From assembly GCF_036625275.1 (NCBI RefSeq), contig NZ_JAZKUD010000016.1:1-59450 (forward strand): a DNA stretch of 59,450 nucleotides, written 5' to 3'. A program made the position numbers and the translations under genes. Shown one piece after another: positions 8,028 to 17,020 of this stretch (position 1 is the first letter of the stretch; each line of letters starts with the position of its first letter). The notes beneath the pieces were generated by a model, which was given only the letters and a program-made list of their open reading frames with translations, was not told the origin of the DNA and ran no database searches. This stretch comes from Accumulibacter sp036625275. Lineage in GTDB: Bacteria; Pseudomonadota; Gammaproteobacteria; Burkholderiales; Rhodocyclaceae.

Positions 8028-9011
8028 TTATCGGCTGACGTCGACGACAACCCGTCCACGTACCTTGCCGTCGAGCAATTCACGGGCGACGGCGATGGCC
8101 TCAGAGAGACCGATTTCTCGTGTGATCGCGTCGAGCCGGGCGATTTCGAGATCCTTGCCAAGGCGTGCCCAGGCCTCCTTGCGTACCGCCAGCGGCGCCA
8201 TGACGCTGTCGATGCCGTAGAGGGTGACGCCGCGCAGGATGAAAGGCGCCACCGTTGCCGGAAAGTCCATCCCGCCGGCCAGGCCACAGGCGGCCACTGC
8301 GCCACGATAGCGGGTGGTCGCACAGGCATTGGCGAGAGTATGGCTGCCGACCGTGTCGATGACGCCAGCCCAGCGTTCCTTGCCAATTGGTTTGCCCGGT
8401 GTGGCCAGCTCCTGGCGATCGATGACCGCTGCCGCACCGAGCCCTTTCAAATGTGCGGCTTCGGCGCTTCGGCCAGTCGATGCCGTCACCTGGTAGCCGA
8501 GCTTGGCGAGCAGTGCGATGGCCACGCTACCGACGCCGCCGTTGGCCCCGGTGACGAGAATTTCGCCGTCCTCTGGCCGAATGCCGTGTTTTTCCAGAGC
8601 CAGCACGCAGAGCATGGCCGTGTAACCGGCGGTGCCGATGGCCATGGCCTGGCGCGCCGTGAAACTACCCGGCAGCGCCACCAGCCAGTCGCCCTGGACG
8701 CGTGCCAGCTCGGCCAGTCCGCCACAATGCGTCTCACCGACCCCCCAGCCGTTGAGGAGCACACGTTCGCCCACCGGCCAGGCCGGGTTGCTGCTTGTCG
8801 TAACCGTGCCGGCAAAGTCGATTCCCGGCACCATCGGGAAGCGGCGAACGACCGGCGCCTTGCCAGTGATGGCCAGACCATCCTTGTAATTGAGCGTACT
8901 CCACTCAACACGCACGGTGACATCGCCTGCCGGCAATACGGCATCGTCGATCTGCCGGACTTCGGCCTGGTAAGTGGCGTTTTCCTTGGTGATCAGGATT
9001 CCCTTGAACAT
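8028..9011 (-). CDS. acuI: Acrylyl-CoA reductase AcuI/YhdH (MDR family)
   Basis: A 327-residue medium-chain dehydrogenase/reductase of the YhdH/AcuI group, which reduces acryloyl-CoA to propionyl-CoA with NADPH. Seen: the N-terminal MFKGILITK, STLNYKDGLAITGK, PMVPGIDFAGTV, the nucleotide-binding glycine motif VTGANGGVGSVA, and the C-terminal GKVRGRVVVDV typical of the group. There are no zinc-binding cysteines, as expected. The start at 9011 has a strong ribosome-binding site (AAGGAGAG); the longer open frame to 9056 does not. It stands alone, convergent with the exported protein at 7488. A role in propionyl-CoA chemistry would fit a storage-polymer organism. Confidence 0.9.
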   Translation of the reverse strand: MFKGILITKENATYQAEVRQIDDAVLPAGDVTVRVEWSTLNYKDGLAITGKAPVVRRFPMVPGIDFAGTVTTSSNPAWPVGERVLLNGWGVGETHCGGLAELARVQGDWLVALPGSFTARQAMAIGTAGYTAMLCVLALEKHGIRPEDGEILVTGANGGVGSVAIALLAKLGYQVTASTGRSAEAAHLKGLGAAAVIDRQELATPGKPIGKERWAGVIDTVGSHTLANACATTRYRGAVAACGLAGGMDFPATVAPFILRGVTLYGIDSVMAPLAVRKEAWARLGKDLEIARLDAITREIGLSEAIAVARELLDGKVRGRVVVDVSR

Positions 9012-9191
9012 CGTGATTCTCTCCTTCGTCAAGTTGAATGGGCCAAGCCACGACAAAGTAGCAAAAAATTGCCGGTCAGGAGTGCCTTGCCGAAAGAAAG
9101 ATCAAAATCGATTCTCTGACGATCAACGACGCGCAACCTGCCGACCTCCCGGTTTGCCACGATCCGGTGATCGGACTCCTGTACGCCTGTG

Positions 9192-9226
9192 GACAGCCTA
9201 TGCAGGGAGCACCGGCATAGGCTGTC
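9192..9226. repeat. Perfect 12-bp inverted repeat (hairpin)
   Basis: GACAGCCTATGC at 9192-9203 pairs perfectly with GCATAGGCTGTC at 9215-9226 across an 11-base loop. No T-run follows on either strand, so it is not a classical terminator. It lies about 75 bases upstream of the ndk promoter and could be an operator or a remnant of a mobile end. Confidence 0.7.
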
Positions 9227-9300
9227 AACGCAACTTCTGTGCATCCTTTCTTGGCGAATTTTGCGATTTTGCGCAGAGCACGGCATTCCTGTCCGACTCT

Positions 9301-9309
9301 TGGTATAAT
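9301..9309 (+). promoter_or_regulatory. Extended -10 promoter of ndk
   Basis: TGGTATAAT at 9301-9309 contains a perfect -10 (9304-9309) preceded by TG, the extended -10 pattern. No good -35 is visible, as is usual for this class. The leader to the ndk ATG is about 65 bases. Confidence 0.65.
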
Positions 9310-9380
9310 TTAAGGTTATGTGTCTAGGAACATGATTTGCCGTTGTTTTTGTTGATTTACCCGCCTTTGGAGAATGACGC

Positions 9381-9809
9381 ATGGCCATCGAACGTACCCT
9401 TTCCATCATCAAACCCGACGCCGTTGCCAAGAATGTGATCGGCAAGATTTACTCCCGTTTTGAGACGAATGGCCTGCGGGTCATTGCTGCCAAACTGGCC
9501 TGGTTGTCGCCGCAGGAAGCCGGCGCCTTCTACGCCGTTCATAAGGAGCGCCCTTTCTTCAATGATCTGGTTTCCTTCATGATTTCCGGCCCGGTGATGA
9601 TTCAGGTTCTTGAGGGCGAAAACGCCATCGCCAAGAACCGCGAACTGATGGGCGCAACCGATCCGAAAAAGGCCGATCCAGGAACGATCCGCGCTGATTT
9701 CGCCGAGTCGATCGACGCCAATGCAGTGCATGGTTCGGACGGAGAGGAAACCGCGAAGGTGGAAATCGCCTTCTTCTTCCCGGCGATGAACGTTTATTCC
9801 GGCCGCTAG
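9381..9809 (+). CDS. ndk: Nucleoside diphosphate kinase
   Basis: Transfers the gamma phosphate of ATP to other nucleoside diphosphates and so balances (d)NTP pools. The 142-residue protein has the family start (ERTLSIIKPDAV), the ERPFFNDLV segment and the active-site histidine in NAVHGSD. Length is normal. A GGAG ribosome-binding site precedes the ATG. It is the first gene of a run continuing through rlmN to der, 19 bases upstream of rlmN; this order is common in betaproteobacteria. Confidence 0.98.
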   Translation: MAIERTLSIIKPDAVAKNVIGKIYSRFETNGLRVIAAKLAWLSPQEAGAFYAVHKERPFFNDLVSFMISGPVMIQVLEGENAIAKNRELMGATDPKKADPGTIRADFAESIDANAVHGSDGEETAKVEIAFFFPAMNVYSGR

Positions 9810-9828
9810 ATCGAAACCATTTACCCAG

Positions 9829-10947
9829 ATGACGGTCAATCTGCTCGACCTCGATGCCGCCAGACTGACGGCCTTTCTGGCCGATAACGGTGAAAAACCG
9901 TTTCGCGCCAGACAGGTGCTGCGCTGGCTGCATCGTTTCGGGCAGCGTGATTTCGACGCCATGACCGACATTGCCAAGAGTCTGCGCGAGAAACTCAAGA
10001 CCCTGGCGGTGGTCGTGCCGCCAGGGCTGCTCGCTGATCGAATCTCGGACGACGGTACGCGCAAATTCCTGTTCGATGTCAGTGGCGGTAACGTCATCGA
10101 ATCCGTCTTCATCCCCGAGCTTGAGCGGGGAACGCTGTGCATTTCAACGCAGGCCGGTTGTGCGCTCGATTGTTCGTTCTGCTCGACCGGCAAACAGGGA
10201 TTCAACCGCAATCTGACAGTGGCCGAGATCGTCGGTCAGTTATGGCAGGTCAGGCGTGCGCTGGGTGCAGGTCAGGAGCAGGGGTGGCCATCCGAACGGG
10301 TGATCAGCAATGTCGTACTGATGGGCATGGGCGAGCCACTGGCCAACCTCGACAATACGGTGACAGCACTGCGCCTGATGCTTGACGACCATGCCTATGG
10401 CCTGTCGCGCCGCCGGGTCACGGTATCCACCTCGGGTCTGGTGCCGGCGATGGATCGCTTGCGCGATGAGTGTGCGGTCGCGCTGGCGGTCTCTCTGCAC
10501 GCACCCAATGATCGCTTGCGCGATGAACTGGTGCCGATCAACCGGAAATACCCCCTGCGTGAGTTGCTGGCCGCCTGCCTGCGCTATCTCGAGAAAGCGC
10601 CACGTGACTTCGTGACCTTCGAGTATGTGATGCTCGACGGGATCAATGACAGCGATACGCAGGCGCGCGAGTTGCTGACCCTGACGCGCGACGTGCCGTG
10701 CAAATTCAACCTGATTCCCTTCAATCCCTTTCCGGGCTCGCCCTATCGGCGTTCGCCAGCGACGCGCATCCGGCGTTTTGCCGAGCTGCTGAGCGACGCC
10801 GGAGTGGTGACCACCACGCGCAAGACACGTGGCGATGACATCGCTGCGGCCTGTGGTCAACTGGCCGGACAGGTTCTCGACAGAACGCAGCGGACGGGTC
10901 GGCGAAGCTTTGCTCTCCACCTCGATCGTCAGGAGGTCTGCACTTGA
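9829..10947 (+). CDS. rlmN: Dual-specificity 23S rRNA A2503 / tRNA A37 methyltransferase RlmN
   Basis: A radical-SAM enzyme that makes 2-methyladenosine at A2503 of 23S rRNA and A37 of some tRNAs. The radical-SAM motif CALDCSFCSTG is intact at about residues 110-120, GMGEPLANLDN follows, and CGQLAGQ near the end supplies the conserved cysteine of the mechanism. The 372-residue length is normal. Its stop codon overlaps the start of pilF, suggesting translational coupling. Confidence 0.97.
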   Translation: MTVNLLDLDAARLTAFLADNGEKPFRARQVLRWLHRFGQRDFDAMTDIAKSLREKLKTLAVVVPPGLLADRISDDGTRKFLFDVSGGNVIESVFIPELERGTLCISTQAGCALDCSFCSTGKQGFNRNLTVAEIVGQLWQVRRALGAGQEQGWPSERVISNVVLMGMGEPLANLDNTVTALRLMLDDHAYGLSRRRVTVSTSGLVPAMDRLRDECAVALAVSLHAPNDRLRDELVPINRKYPLRELLAACLRYLEKAPRDFVTFEYVMLDGINDSDTQARELLTLTRDVPCKFNLIPFNPFPGSPYRRSPATRIRRFAELLSDAGVVTTTRKTRGDDIAAACGQLAGQVLDRTQRTGRRSFALHLDRQEVCT

Positions 10948-11750
10948 GGAGGACGGCGTGCTGGGCGCTCCTTGCCTGTCTGTGCGTCGCTGCCTGCTCG
11001 TCGACAGGCGTCTTGCCGACGACGAAGCAGAAGGAAGTCGATGAGGCGGCCGATTCGCGTACCCCGACCAAACCTCGCGACGCCCGCACGCGCGCCAAAC
11101 TGCATACCGAACTGGGTTCGCTGTATCTCCAGGATGGCAATCTGGCGGTGGCTCTTGAAGAGCTGACAATCGCCATCGACATCGACCCCGACTACGCCAA
11201 GGCCTATGCGACGCGCGGACTGGCGGGCTTCCGGGTGCGTGAGATGCAGGCTGCCGACCAGGACTTTCGGCGAGCCTTGAATCTGGACGCCAACGACCCC
11301 GAGATCAACAATAATTATGGCTGGTTCCTCTGCCAGGTGGGGCGGGAGAAGGAAGCGATCACGTTCTTTCAGCAAGCGATCAAGAACCCGCTCTATGAGA
11401 CGCCCGAGAAGGCCTATCTGAACGCGGGCGCCTGTTACGCGAAGCTCGGCGAGCTGGTGACTGCCGAGAATTATGTTCAGCAGAGCCTGCTGATCGCGCC
11501 GAATAACCCGCAGGCCCTGCTGCAACTGGCCAGCATCAATTATGAACGCGGTCATCTGGATCTGGCCAAGCAGCAGCTCTCGGGTCTGTTGCGCAGGACC
11601 GAGCCAAGCGCCGAGGCTCTGTGGCTGGGCGTGCGGATTGAGCGCCGACTCGGTGAGCGTGTCGCTGAGGCCAAATACGGCAGCCAGTTGCGGCGCAGAT
11701 TCCCGCTCTCGCCCGAGGCGCAGCAATTGCTGAGAGGCAACTTCGAATGA
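10944..11750 (+). CDS. pilF: Type IV pilus assembly lipoprotein PilF/PilW (TPR)
   Basis: An outer-membrane pilotin-type lipoprotein that helps the secretin PilQ reach and assemble in the outer membrane. The 268-residue chain starts at a TTG overlapping the rlmN stop, with AGGAGG upstream. A signal peptide with lipobox VAAC comes first. TPR units follow from about residue 50 (LGSLYLQDGNLAVALEELTIAI, then YAKAYATRGLAGF and NNNYGWFLCQVGREKEAI). The pilus regulators pilSR are elsewhere in this window (43148-46098). Confidence 0.92.
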   Translation: MRRTACWALLACLCVAACSSTGVLPTTKQKEVDEAADSRTPTKPRDARTRAKLHTELGSLYLQDGNLAVALEELTIAIDIDPDYAKAYATRGLAGFRVREMQAADQDFRRALNLDANDPEINNNYGWFLCQVGREKEAITFFQQAIKNPLYETPEKAYLNAGACYAKLGELVTAENYVQQSLLIAPNNPQALLQLASINYERGHLDLAKQQLSGLLRRTEPSAEALWLGVRIERRLGERVAEAKYGSQLRRRFPLSPEAQQLLRGNFE

Positions 11751-11757
11751 GTGCAGA

Positions 11758-12633
11758 ATGAGTGAATCATCCCGTTTTTCAGCTCCGGCTGCGCCCGGTC
11801 TGCCAGCGGCAGATCCGTCCCTCGAGCAGCTGACGAGTGGCGAAACGCTGGCGCCCGTGAGCGGAAGCGTCGGCCAACAATTGCGTACCGCCCGCGAGGC
11901 CAGAAACATGAGCCTGGCCGAGGTGGCGCAGTCGCTCAAGCTGGGTCCCAGACAGGTGGCAGCGATCGAGGCCGAGGATTGGGCATCATTGCCCGGTAAC
12001 ACCATGATTCGTGGCTTCGTTCGTAACTATGCGCGCTTGCTCAATGTGGATGCCGATACCCTGATGCACGGGCTGGATGCCGCACAACTGCAACAAACAG
12101 CGCAGCTCGAGGTGTCGGCGGGAACCACTGCCAGCCTGCCGAACACCAACGGCCGGCGTCCCCAGCGCCGGGATTATCTTGCCGTATTGGCGGGACTGTT
12201 GCTGTTGGGACTGGCCGTGCTGGCCTATTTCTATGCTCCGGCGGATTTCTGGCAGGAAAAGCTGGCGGCGCTGCTCGCTCGCAACCCGGTCCCTGTCCAA
12301 CAGCCGGTGGTTCCACCGCCAGCCGCGACCGGCGAATCGGTGACGATCGTGCCGACGCCGAATGCGACGGTGCTTTCGGACACAACGACCAATGGCCGTG
12401 GTGGTTTGCGGCTGCGTTTTTCGCAACCCGCCTGGGTCGAGGTCCGCGACGGTCATGGCCAGATCGTCTTTGCCGAGTTGGGCCCGGCCGGTGGCCAGCG
12501 GGAAGTGACAGGGCAGCCGCCGTTCTCTCTGGTGGTGGGCAACGCGACACAGGTGACGATCGAGTACCAGGGCCGGATGATCGATATTTCACAGCGCATC
12601 AAGGGCGATGTTGCCCGCCTGACGATCGAATGA
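11758..12633 (+). CDS. rodZ: Cytoskeleton protein RodZ (HTH, one TM, DUF4115)
   Basis: RodZ links MreB to the rod-shape elongation complex. The 291-residue protein shows a Cro/C1-type helix-turn-helix (about residues 40-100: LRTAREARNMSLAEVAQSL, VAAIEAEDWASLPG, GFVRNYARLL), a single membrane segment (about 142-162), a Pro-rich linker and a C-terminal DUF4115 beta domain (LRLRFSQPAWVEVRDGHGQ). Only 7 bases separate it from pilF. The same domain order is seen in E. coli RodZ, which is somewhat longer. Confidence 0.93.
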   Translation: MSESSRFSAPAAPGLPAADPSLEQLTSGETLAPVSGSVGQQLRTAREARNMSLAEVAQSLKLGPRQVAAIEAEDWASLPGNTMIRGFVRNYARLLNVDADTLMHGLDAAQLQQTAQLEVSAGTTASLPNTNGRRPQRRDYLAVLAGLLLLGLAVLAYFYAPADFWQEKLAALLARNPVPVQQPVVPPPAATGESVTIVPTPNATVLSDTTTNGRGGLRLRFSQPAWVEVRDGHGQIVFAELGPAGGQREVTGQPPFSLVVGNATQVTIEYQGRMIDISQRIKGDVARLTIE

Positions 12634-12640
12634 GCCGGTA

Positions 12641-13903
12641 TTGTCCAGGGCGCCGATCGTGAGCCAGCGATTGCCCGGTGCAGTACGTCGGCCTACGCGT
12701 CCGGTCAGGGTTGGCCAGGTCACGGTGGGTGGCGGGTCGCCGGTGGTCGTCCAGTCGATGACCAATACCGATACCGTCGATGTCGTCAGGACGGCGATTC
12801 AATGCGCCGAACTGGCGCGCGCCGGGTCGGAACTGGTGCGCATCACCGTCAATACGTCCGAAGCGGCGGCAGCCGTGGCGGCGATCCGCGCCCACCTCGA
12901 TCGCATGGGTGTCGACGTACCGTTGATCGGCGATTTTCACTATAACGGTCATCGCTTGCTCGCCGATCATCCCGCTTGCGCCGAGGCGCTGGCCAAATAT
13001 CGCATCAATCCGGGCAATGTCGGGCACGGTCGCAAGCGCGATGAACAGTTCGCGCAGATGATCGAAATTGCCTGTCGGTACGAAAAACCGGTGCGCATCG
13101 GGGTGAACTGGGGAAGTCTCGATCAGGATCTGCTGGCGCGCATCATGGACGAGAATGCGCTTCGCCCCGATCCCCGCGATGCGGTTGAAGTGATGCGCGA
13201 AGCGATGGTTGCGTCGGCGCTCGAGTCCGCTGCTCGCGCCCAAGCCATTGGCCTGCCGGGAGAGTGCATCATCCTTTCGTGCAAGGTTTCCGGCGTACAG
13301 GATTTGATCGCCATCTATCGCGAGTTGTCGCGCCGCTGCGACTATCCCCTGCACCTTGGCCTGACCGAAGCCGGCATGGGCTCCAAAGGCATCGTCGCGT
13401 CGACGGCAGCGATGGCGGTGCTGCTGCAGGAAGGTATCGGCGACACCATCCGTGTCTCACTGACTCCTGAACCCGGCGGACAGCGTACCCAGGAGGTGAT
13501 CGTCGCGCAGGAGTTGCTGCAGACCATGGGTTTGAGGGCGTTCACACCGATGGTTGTCGCCTGTCCGGGTTGCGGGCGGACGACCAGTACCTTCTTTCAG
13601 GAACTCGCACAGTCGATTCAGGCGCATGTTCGCCGGCAGATGCCGCAGTGGCGGGCCGACTATGATGGTGTCGAGAACATGACCCTGGCGGTCATGGGTT
13701 GCGTGGTCAATGGGCCGGGTGAGAGCAAGCATGCGAACATCGGCATCAGCCTGCCTGGTACCGGCGAGGTGCCGGCAGCACCGGTGTTCGAGGACGGCGT
13801 CAAGACTGTCACGCTGCGTGGCGAGCATATCGCCGAGGAATTCACCCGCATCGTCGACGCTTATGTGACGCGCCGCTATCAGAGAAAGTCCGCAGGTTCG
13901 TGA
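12641..13903 (+). CDS. ispG: 4-hydroxy-3-methylbut-2-enyl diphosphate synthase (flavodoxin) IspG
   Basis: A [4Fe-4S] enzyme of the MEP isoprenoid pathway that converts MEcPP to HMBPP. The sequence shows PVVVQSMTNTDT near the N-terminus, NPGNVG, and the cluster cysteines in ACPGCGRTT and GCVVNGPGE. The 420-residue length fits the proteobacterial form. The start is uncertain: a TTG at 12641 and a GTG at 12659 are both possible, and neither has a strong ribosome-binding site. The gene follows rodZ by 7 bases and overlaps hisS by 4 bases. Confidence 0.96.
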   Translation: MSRAPIVSQRLPGAVRRPTRPVRVGQVTVGGGSPVVVQSMTNTDTVDVVRTAIQCAELARAGSELVRITVNTSEAAAAVAAIRAHLDRMGVDVPLIGDFHYNGHRLLADHPACAEALAKYRINPGNVGHGRKRDEQFAQMIEIACRYEKPVRIGVNWGSLDQDLLARIMDENALRPDPRDAVEVMREAMVASALESAARAQAIGLPGECIILSCKVSGVQDLIAIYRELSRRCDYPLHLGLTEAGMGSKGIVASTAAMAVLLQEGIGDTIRVSLTPEPGGQRTQEVIVAQELLQTMGLRAFTPMVVACPGCGRTTSTFFQELAQSIQAHVRRQMPQWRADYDGVENMTLAVMGCVVNGPGESKHANIGISLPGTGEVPAAPVFEDGVKTVTLRGEHIAEEFTRIVDAYVTRRYQRKSAGS

Positions 13904-15186
13904 TGATCGCGAAGATCCAGTCAGTACGCGGGATGAACGATATTCTGCCGGATGAGGCCGAATTCTGGGACCAGTTCGAGGAAACCATCCGCTCGTGGCT
14001 CAAGAGTTATGGCTACCGCCCGCTGCGCCTGCCGATCGTCGAGCCGACACCACTCTTCAAGCGCGCCATCGGCGAAGTGACCGACATCGTCGAGAAGGAG
14101 ATGTACTCCTTTGTGGATAGCCTCAATGGCGAGCCACTGACGCTGCGTCCTGAAGGGACCGCAGGTTGCGTGCGTGCCGTCATTCAGCACAACCTGATCG
14201 CGCAACAGCCACAACGACTTTATTACCTGGGTCAGATGTTCCGGCACGAACGACCGCAGAAAGGGCGCTACCGCCAGTTTCATCAGGTCGGCGTCGAAGC
14301 GCTGGGATTTCCCGGACCGGACATCGATGCCGAACAGATCCTGATGGGGGCCCGCCTCTGGGATGACCTCGGTCTCGAAGGGATCACGCTGCAGATCAAC
14401 ACCCTGGGCCAGGCTGCCGAACGTTCTTGCCATCGTGCCGAGTTGATCCGCTATTTTGAACAGCATAAGGAAGCGCTCGACGAAGAGGGCAGGCGGCGCC
14501 TGTACAGCAATCCGCTACGCATCCTCGACAGCAAGAACCCGGTCTTGCACGACCTCATCGTCGGTGCACCACGACTGATCGATTACCTGGGGGACGAGTC
14601 GCTGGCGCATTTCGAGGGCATCCAGCAGATACTGCGTGATGCCGGTCTGCCGTTTCAGATCAATCCGCGTTTGGTGCGCGGCCTCGACTACTACAACCTG
14701 ACGGTTTACGAGTGGCTCACTGATCGCCTCGGTGCGCAAGGAACCGTCTGTGCTGGCGGTCGTTACGACGGTCTGGTACAGCAACTAGGTGGCAAGCCGG
14801 CACCCGCCTGCGGTTTTGCCATGGGTGTCGAGCGTTTGCTGGCGCTGATTCGCGAATCTGGCGGCGAGGCCAGGGCGGCAGCCGTCGACGTCTATGTGGT
14901 GCATCAGGGCCTTGCCGCTTCGCGTCTCGCTGCGCGCGTTGCCGAGGGCCTGCGCGACCGTGGCCTCGATGTCCTTTTCCATTGCGGTGGGGGCAGCTTC
15001 AAAACGCAGATGAAGAAAGCCGACGCATCGGGTGCTGCGGTTGCCGTGATCATCGGCGATGACGAGGCCAACGCTGGCGAGGTGACTCTCAAGCCGATGC
15101 GCCCGCTTGGCGAGCAGCCGAACGAACAGACGCGGGTGCGCGTTGACGACCTTGCCGACGCAATCATCGGTTCCATTTTGAATTAG
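13900..15186 (+). CDS. hisS: Histidyl-tRNA synthetase
   Basis: A class II aminoacyl-tRNA synthetase that charges tRNA-His. Motif 1 region (YRPLRLPIVEPTPLF), motif 2 (RYYLGQMFRHERPQKGRYRQFHQ type), the histidine-binding LVRGLDYYNLTVYEW and AGGRYDGLV, and the C-terminal anticodon-binding domain (about 330-428) are all visible. The 428-residue length is normal. The ATGA overlap with ispG indicates coupling; a second ATG three bases on is an equal start candidate. Confidence 0.98.
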   Translation: MMIAKIQSVRGMNDILPDEAEFWDQFEETIRSWLKSYGYRPLRLPIVEPTPLFKRAIGEVTDIVEKEMYSFVDSLNGEPLTLRPEGTAGCVRAVIQHNLIAQQPQRLYYLGQMFRHERPQKGRYRQFHQVGVEALGFPGPDIDAEQILMGARLWDDLGLEGITLQINTLGQAAERSCHRAELIRYFEQHKEALDEEGRRRLYSNPLRILDSKNPVLHDLIVGAPRLIDYLGDESLAHFEGIQQILRDAGLPFQINPRLVRGLDYYNLTVYEWLTDRLGAQGTVCAGGRYDGLVQQLGGKPAPACGFAMGVERLLALIRESGGEARAAAVDVYVVHQGLAASRLAARVAEGLRDRGLDVLFHCGGGSFKTQMKKADASGAAVAVIIGDDEANAGEVTLKPMRPLGEQPNEQTRVRVDDLADAIIGSILN

Positions 15187-15197
15187 GAAGACTCGTC

Positions 15198-15875
15198 ATG
15201 GCAACTTACGACCTCGAAGAGCAGGAACAAATCGCCCAAATGAAGGCGTGGTGGCAGCAGTACGGGACGCTGCTGACCGGCCTCGTGACCGCTGCCTCAA
15301 TTGGCGTTGTTGGCTGGCAAGGCTGGAACTGGTATCAGCGCAATCAGGCAGCACAGGCCTCACAGGTATACAGTGTCATGCAGAAAGCCGTGCTCGATAA
15401 CGACCCCCAGCGCATCAAGGCGGCGAGTGGAGAACTGCTCGAGAAATATCCGGGAACGGCGTATGCACCCCTGGCTGCCCTGATCGCCGCCAAGGTGACT
15501 TACTCCGCTGGTGATCTGAAAACCACCAGGCTGCAGTTGCTCTGGGTGGTCGAACATGGCAAAAACGAACTTCGGGATCTGGCGCGTTTGCGTCTGGCCA
15601 GCGTACTGCTCGACGAACAGGCCTACGATGAGGCGCTCAAGCAACTCGATGGCCCATCGAGTGCCGGCTTTGTCGTCCGTTTCCTGGATACGCGTGGCGA
15701 CATCCTCGACGCTCAGGGCAAGACCGCCGAGGCGCGTACAGCCTACCAGACCGCGTTGGCCAAACTGGATGAGGCCGGCCCGGGTGGCAAGAATACCCTC
15801 CAGGACCGGCAAGCCAATGCCGCCTATCGTGAATCGCTGCAGCAGAAGCTGGATGCACTTGGGGAGTCAAGCTGA
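15198..15875 (+). CDS. yfgM: YfgM-family TPR protein, ancillary SecYEG translocon subunit
   Basis: A 225-residue protein with a short cytoplasmic N-terminus (DLEEQEQIAQMKAWWQQYG), one membrane segment (about 24-43) and a periplasmic TPR-like domain. YfgM in E. coli associates with the Sec translocon and periplasmic chaperones. The YGTLLTG/WNWYQRNQ layout and the position between hisS and bamB match the family. Its stop shares a base with the bamB start. Confidence 0.88.
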   Translation: MATYDLEEQEQIAQMKAWWQQYGTLLTGLVTAASIGVVGWQGWNWYQRNQAAQASQVYSVMQKAVLDNDPQRIKAASGELLEKYPGTAYAPLAALIAAKVTYSAGDLKTTRLQLLWVVEHGKNELRDLARLRLASVLLDEQAYDEALKQLDGPSSAGFVVRFLDTRGDILDAQGKTAEARTAYQTALAKLDEAGPGGKNTLQDRQANAAYRESLQQKLDALGESS

Positions 15876-17020
15876 TGAGGCTTCCCTTGCGCACAGCGGC
15901 AGGGCTGTCGTTACTTCTGGTCGGCTGTTCGACGCTGGATGCCCTGAATCCGTTTTCTGGATCTAGCGGGCCCAAGATGGCTGAACTGCAGGCGATTCAG
16001 CCAACGGATGCCGTGCGCGTGCTGTGGTCGGCAGATGTCGGCAAGGCCGGCGACCATACCTTCGTTCCGGCTGTGGTGGGTTCCTCAGTCTACGCGGCGG
16101 CTTCGGACGGTACGGTCGTTCGCCTCGACGATGGCCAGCAGGTCTGGAAAATCAACGCCGGGAAGACCCTCTCGGGGGGCGTCGGCGCCGATCAGCGAAT
16201 GGTCGTGGTCGGTACTGCCAAGGGCGAGCTGTTTGCTTTTGCCACGGCGGACGGCAGCCTGCTGTGGAAGGCACGCGCCAGCAGCGAGGTCGTTGCGCCG
16301 CCGATGGTCAGCTCCGGTCTGGTGATCGTGCGCAGTGGCGATCATCGCCTAGCTGCCTACGATCCGCTCGACGGCAAGCGCAAATGGGTCTATCAACGTC
16401 CCAGCACACCCCTATCGTTGCGTGTGGTGGCTGGCCCGGTACTGATCGACAGGTATGTCTTTGCCGGTTTTCCCGGAGGCAAACTGATTGCGGTGAGCGC
16501 AGAAAACGGCGCACCGCTGTGGGAGGGAACGGTGGTCTTGCCCAAAGGCACCACTGAACTCGACCGTGTTGCCGATGTCACCAGCGTGCCGGTGATCAAT
16601 GGACGCATGATTTGCGCGGTTGCTTTCCAGGGGCGAGTGGCCTGTTTCGACCTGGGAAATGGCAACCTGATCTGGTCGCGCGATATATCGAGCACTGCCG
16701 GCGTGGCGATCGACAGCCGCTACGTTTATGTTTCTGACGACAAGGGTGCCGTGCATGCGCTCGACAAGGCCAGTGGTGCCAGCCTCTGGAAGCAGGACAA
16801 GCTCTTCCTGCGACAGCTTACGGCGCCATTGCCGATGCGCAATCTGATCGTCGTGGCGGATGTCAAGGGCGTTGTCCATTTTCTGAGTCGCGACGATGGC
16901 TCGTTCGCGGCGCGCCAGACGACCGATGGCAGCGCGGTGCGAGCGCCCCTGCAACGACTGGGTAGCCACCTGGTCGCGCAGACAGTCAATGGGCGCCTGT
17001 TCGTGATCGAAACGCAATGA
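15875..17020 (+). CDS. bamB: Outer-membrane assembly lipoprotein BamB
   Basis: BamB is the beta-propeller scaffold of the BAM complex that inserts outer-membrane proteins. The 381-residue protein has a signal peptide with lipobox LVGC, then repeated PQQ-like blades such as GTVVRLDDGQQVWK, GELFAFATADGSLLWKA, HRLAAYDPLDGKRKW and GAVHALDKASGASLWKQ. It overlaps der by 4 bases. Length and gene position are typical. Confidence 0.95.
   Translation: MRLPLRTAAGLSLLLVGCSTLDALNPFSGSSGPKMAELQAIQPTDAVRVLWSADVGKAGDHTFVPAVVGSSVYAAASDGTVVRLDDGQQVWKINAGKTLSGGVGADQRMVVVGTAKGELFAFATADGSLLWKARASSEVVAPPMVSSGLVIVRSGDHRLAAYDPLDGKRKWVYQRPSTPLSLRVVAGPVLIDRYVFAGFPGGKLIAVSAENGAPLWEGTVVLPKGTTELDRVADVTSVPVINGRMICAVAFQGRVACFDLGNGNLIWSRDISSTAGVAIDSRYVYVSDDKGAVHALDKASGASLWKQDKLFLRQLTAPLPMRNLIVVADVKGVVHFLSRDDGSFAARQTTDGSAVRAPLQRLGSHLVAQTVNGRLFVIETQ

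Larger units (their letters stand above)
9012..9380. other. Intergenic region between acuI and ndk
   Basis: These 369 bases contain no convincing gene. They hold a perfect 12-bp hairpin (9192-9226) and the ndk promoter (9301-9309). Confidence 0.6.
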
